64,000 nucleotides of DNA, taken from NCBI GenBank assembly GCA_014529385.2, contig CM043944.1, positions 177,313,740 through 177,377,739 of the forward strand, given 5' to 3'. How positions within the stretch are numbered: the first letter of the stretch is position 1; each line of letters starts with the position of its first letter. The position numbers and the translations under genes are program-made. This document shows positions 63,321-64,000 of this stretch, in pieces. A model generated the notes under the pieces. That model was not told where the DNA came from. It did not search any database and saw nothing but the letters and a program-made list of their open reading frames with translations. The DNA comes from Adiantum capillus-veneris (Eukaryota > Streptophyta > Polypodiopsida > Polypodiales > Pteridaceae).

Positions 63321-64000
63321 CGTTGACGAGAATAGTCATAGCCATATCAGGTTGCGAGAAGACGTATAAGATAAGATCGCAGGATCTTCACACCATATAT
63401 GGTGAACGCTGCAATTGAGAACAAGAGAAATATGATGACTATGTTCTATCAATAGTAAACGAAAGAAGGATGCTCAATACACGTCCAAAGATGTGAGAGA
63501 CGTCATTCAAAAAAGCAAGAAAAAGGAGACGTTAATAATATTAGAGTCATCAAAATAGAGTGATGTGAGACGCAAGATTGACGGCCACAATATGAATAAA
63601 GCTAAATTTGCTCGAAAAAATTAACGCCAAATTTAGAAAAACGATCACGGACACTTCACGAAGACGCACTACGAAGAAAGTTGCGTCAAGCTCAATTTGC
63701 AATAAAAACAGCATAACTTTCTGCTGTGAACTCTGATTGATGCAAACCTAGAACTCAAGGTGATGAACAAGTTTTGGATGAAATGTGCCATTGTGCTATG
63801 CTGCATTGCGCTTTTCCCGTTTCTCCAAATTTTGAGCAGAATACCCCCAAAAATTGAGACGAAGTTCAGGGTGTCAAAAAACAAATCAACAAGAAAACGT
63901 AATCAGTGATTTATTATATGGATTAGTAATAAACACCACAAAAAACACTAATCATATTCTTCTTAACACAAAACAACCACAGTTAACAAGAATCAATCCT
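63321..64000 (-). other. copia-A leader region at the right edge
   Basis: Between Gag and the right edge no LTR end or tRNA-Met primer site (plus-strand gctctgatacca type) was seen, so the 5' LTR should lie beyond 64000. No other gene was recognised. Confidence 0.5.

Larger units (their letters stand above)
47464..64000 (-). mobile_element. copia-A: Ty1/copia element, opened by R2 and B, 5' end outside the window
   Basis: The 3' LTR (47464-47638) and, in minus-strand order, gag (63.3-62.4 kb), protease, integrase (split), RT, RNase H (split) form one colinear copia element. Removing R2 (48072-50883) restores RNase H in frame, and removing B (53118-61566) restores the integrase in frame. Its own length would be about 5.3 kb in the window, normal for copia. 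The 5' LTR is not reached by 64000. Several stops and changed catalytic residues indicate that the copy is no longer active. Confidence 0.92.

Overview
The window looks like nuclear DNA of a land plant. It holds only eukaryotic transposable elements (Ty1/copia, Ty3/gypsy, a CACTA/EnSpm DNA transposon, a LINE), long microsatellites, and one small gene with GT-AG introns of 70-140 bp. The species cannot be fixed from sequence alone. The dense nesting of LTR elements fits a large repeat-rich genome; a fern or other seedless plant is possible, but that is a guess. No rRNA, canonical tRNA, CRISPR or bacterial operon was seen.

Layout. 1-2.4 kb: the 3' part of an intron-rich gene of unknown function (plus strand, stop at 1520) and a possible second two-exon ORF. 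2.7-3.0 kb: a SINE-like piece with a microsatellite tail. 4.8-5.5 kb: a dispersed LTR-like repeat, called X here. 5.5-7.9 kb: a decayed L1-type LINE on the minus strand with a 260-bp tandem duplication. 8566-11396: R1, a 2.8-kb non-coding LTR element with a 5-bp target-site duplication (TSD) and an internal inversion. 13.6-14.8 kb: the 3' end of a copia element and its LTR. 14.9-15.55 and 28.86-30.3 kb: one array of roughly 280-bp units, each carrying an 18-bp palindrome, split by a CACTA transposon (15553-28857). The CACTA element is itself split by a very young LTR element, P (17486-25421), that encodes gag and protease but no polymerase. 30.5-31.6 kb: a gypsy gag remnant. 31.6-33.35 kb: the 5' part of a minus-strand copia element.

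34866-45277 is a gypsy element, D, bounded by CTCTT and inserted in a copy of X. Inside it lies E (38671-44683, minus strand), a pol-less gypsy element with gag and a transmembrane-containing ORF. From 47464 to the right edge runs one copia element (copia-A, minus strand), opened twice: by R2 (48072-50883, the same kind of non-coding element as R1) and by gypsy element B (53118-61566, plus strand).

How the parts relate. R1 and R2 share LTR ends, an initiator-tRNA-Met primer site, a PPT and a small hairpin beside the PPT with copia-A, so copia-A-type elements probably mobilise them. B and E share an unusual primer-binding site and homologous Gag, so they belong to one Tat-like gypsy group. B keeps PR, RT, RNase H and a second RNase H but lacks most of its integrase core; E lacks pol. 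Most elements here therefore look dependent on partners elsewhere in the genome.
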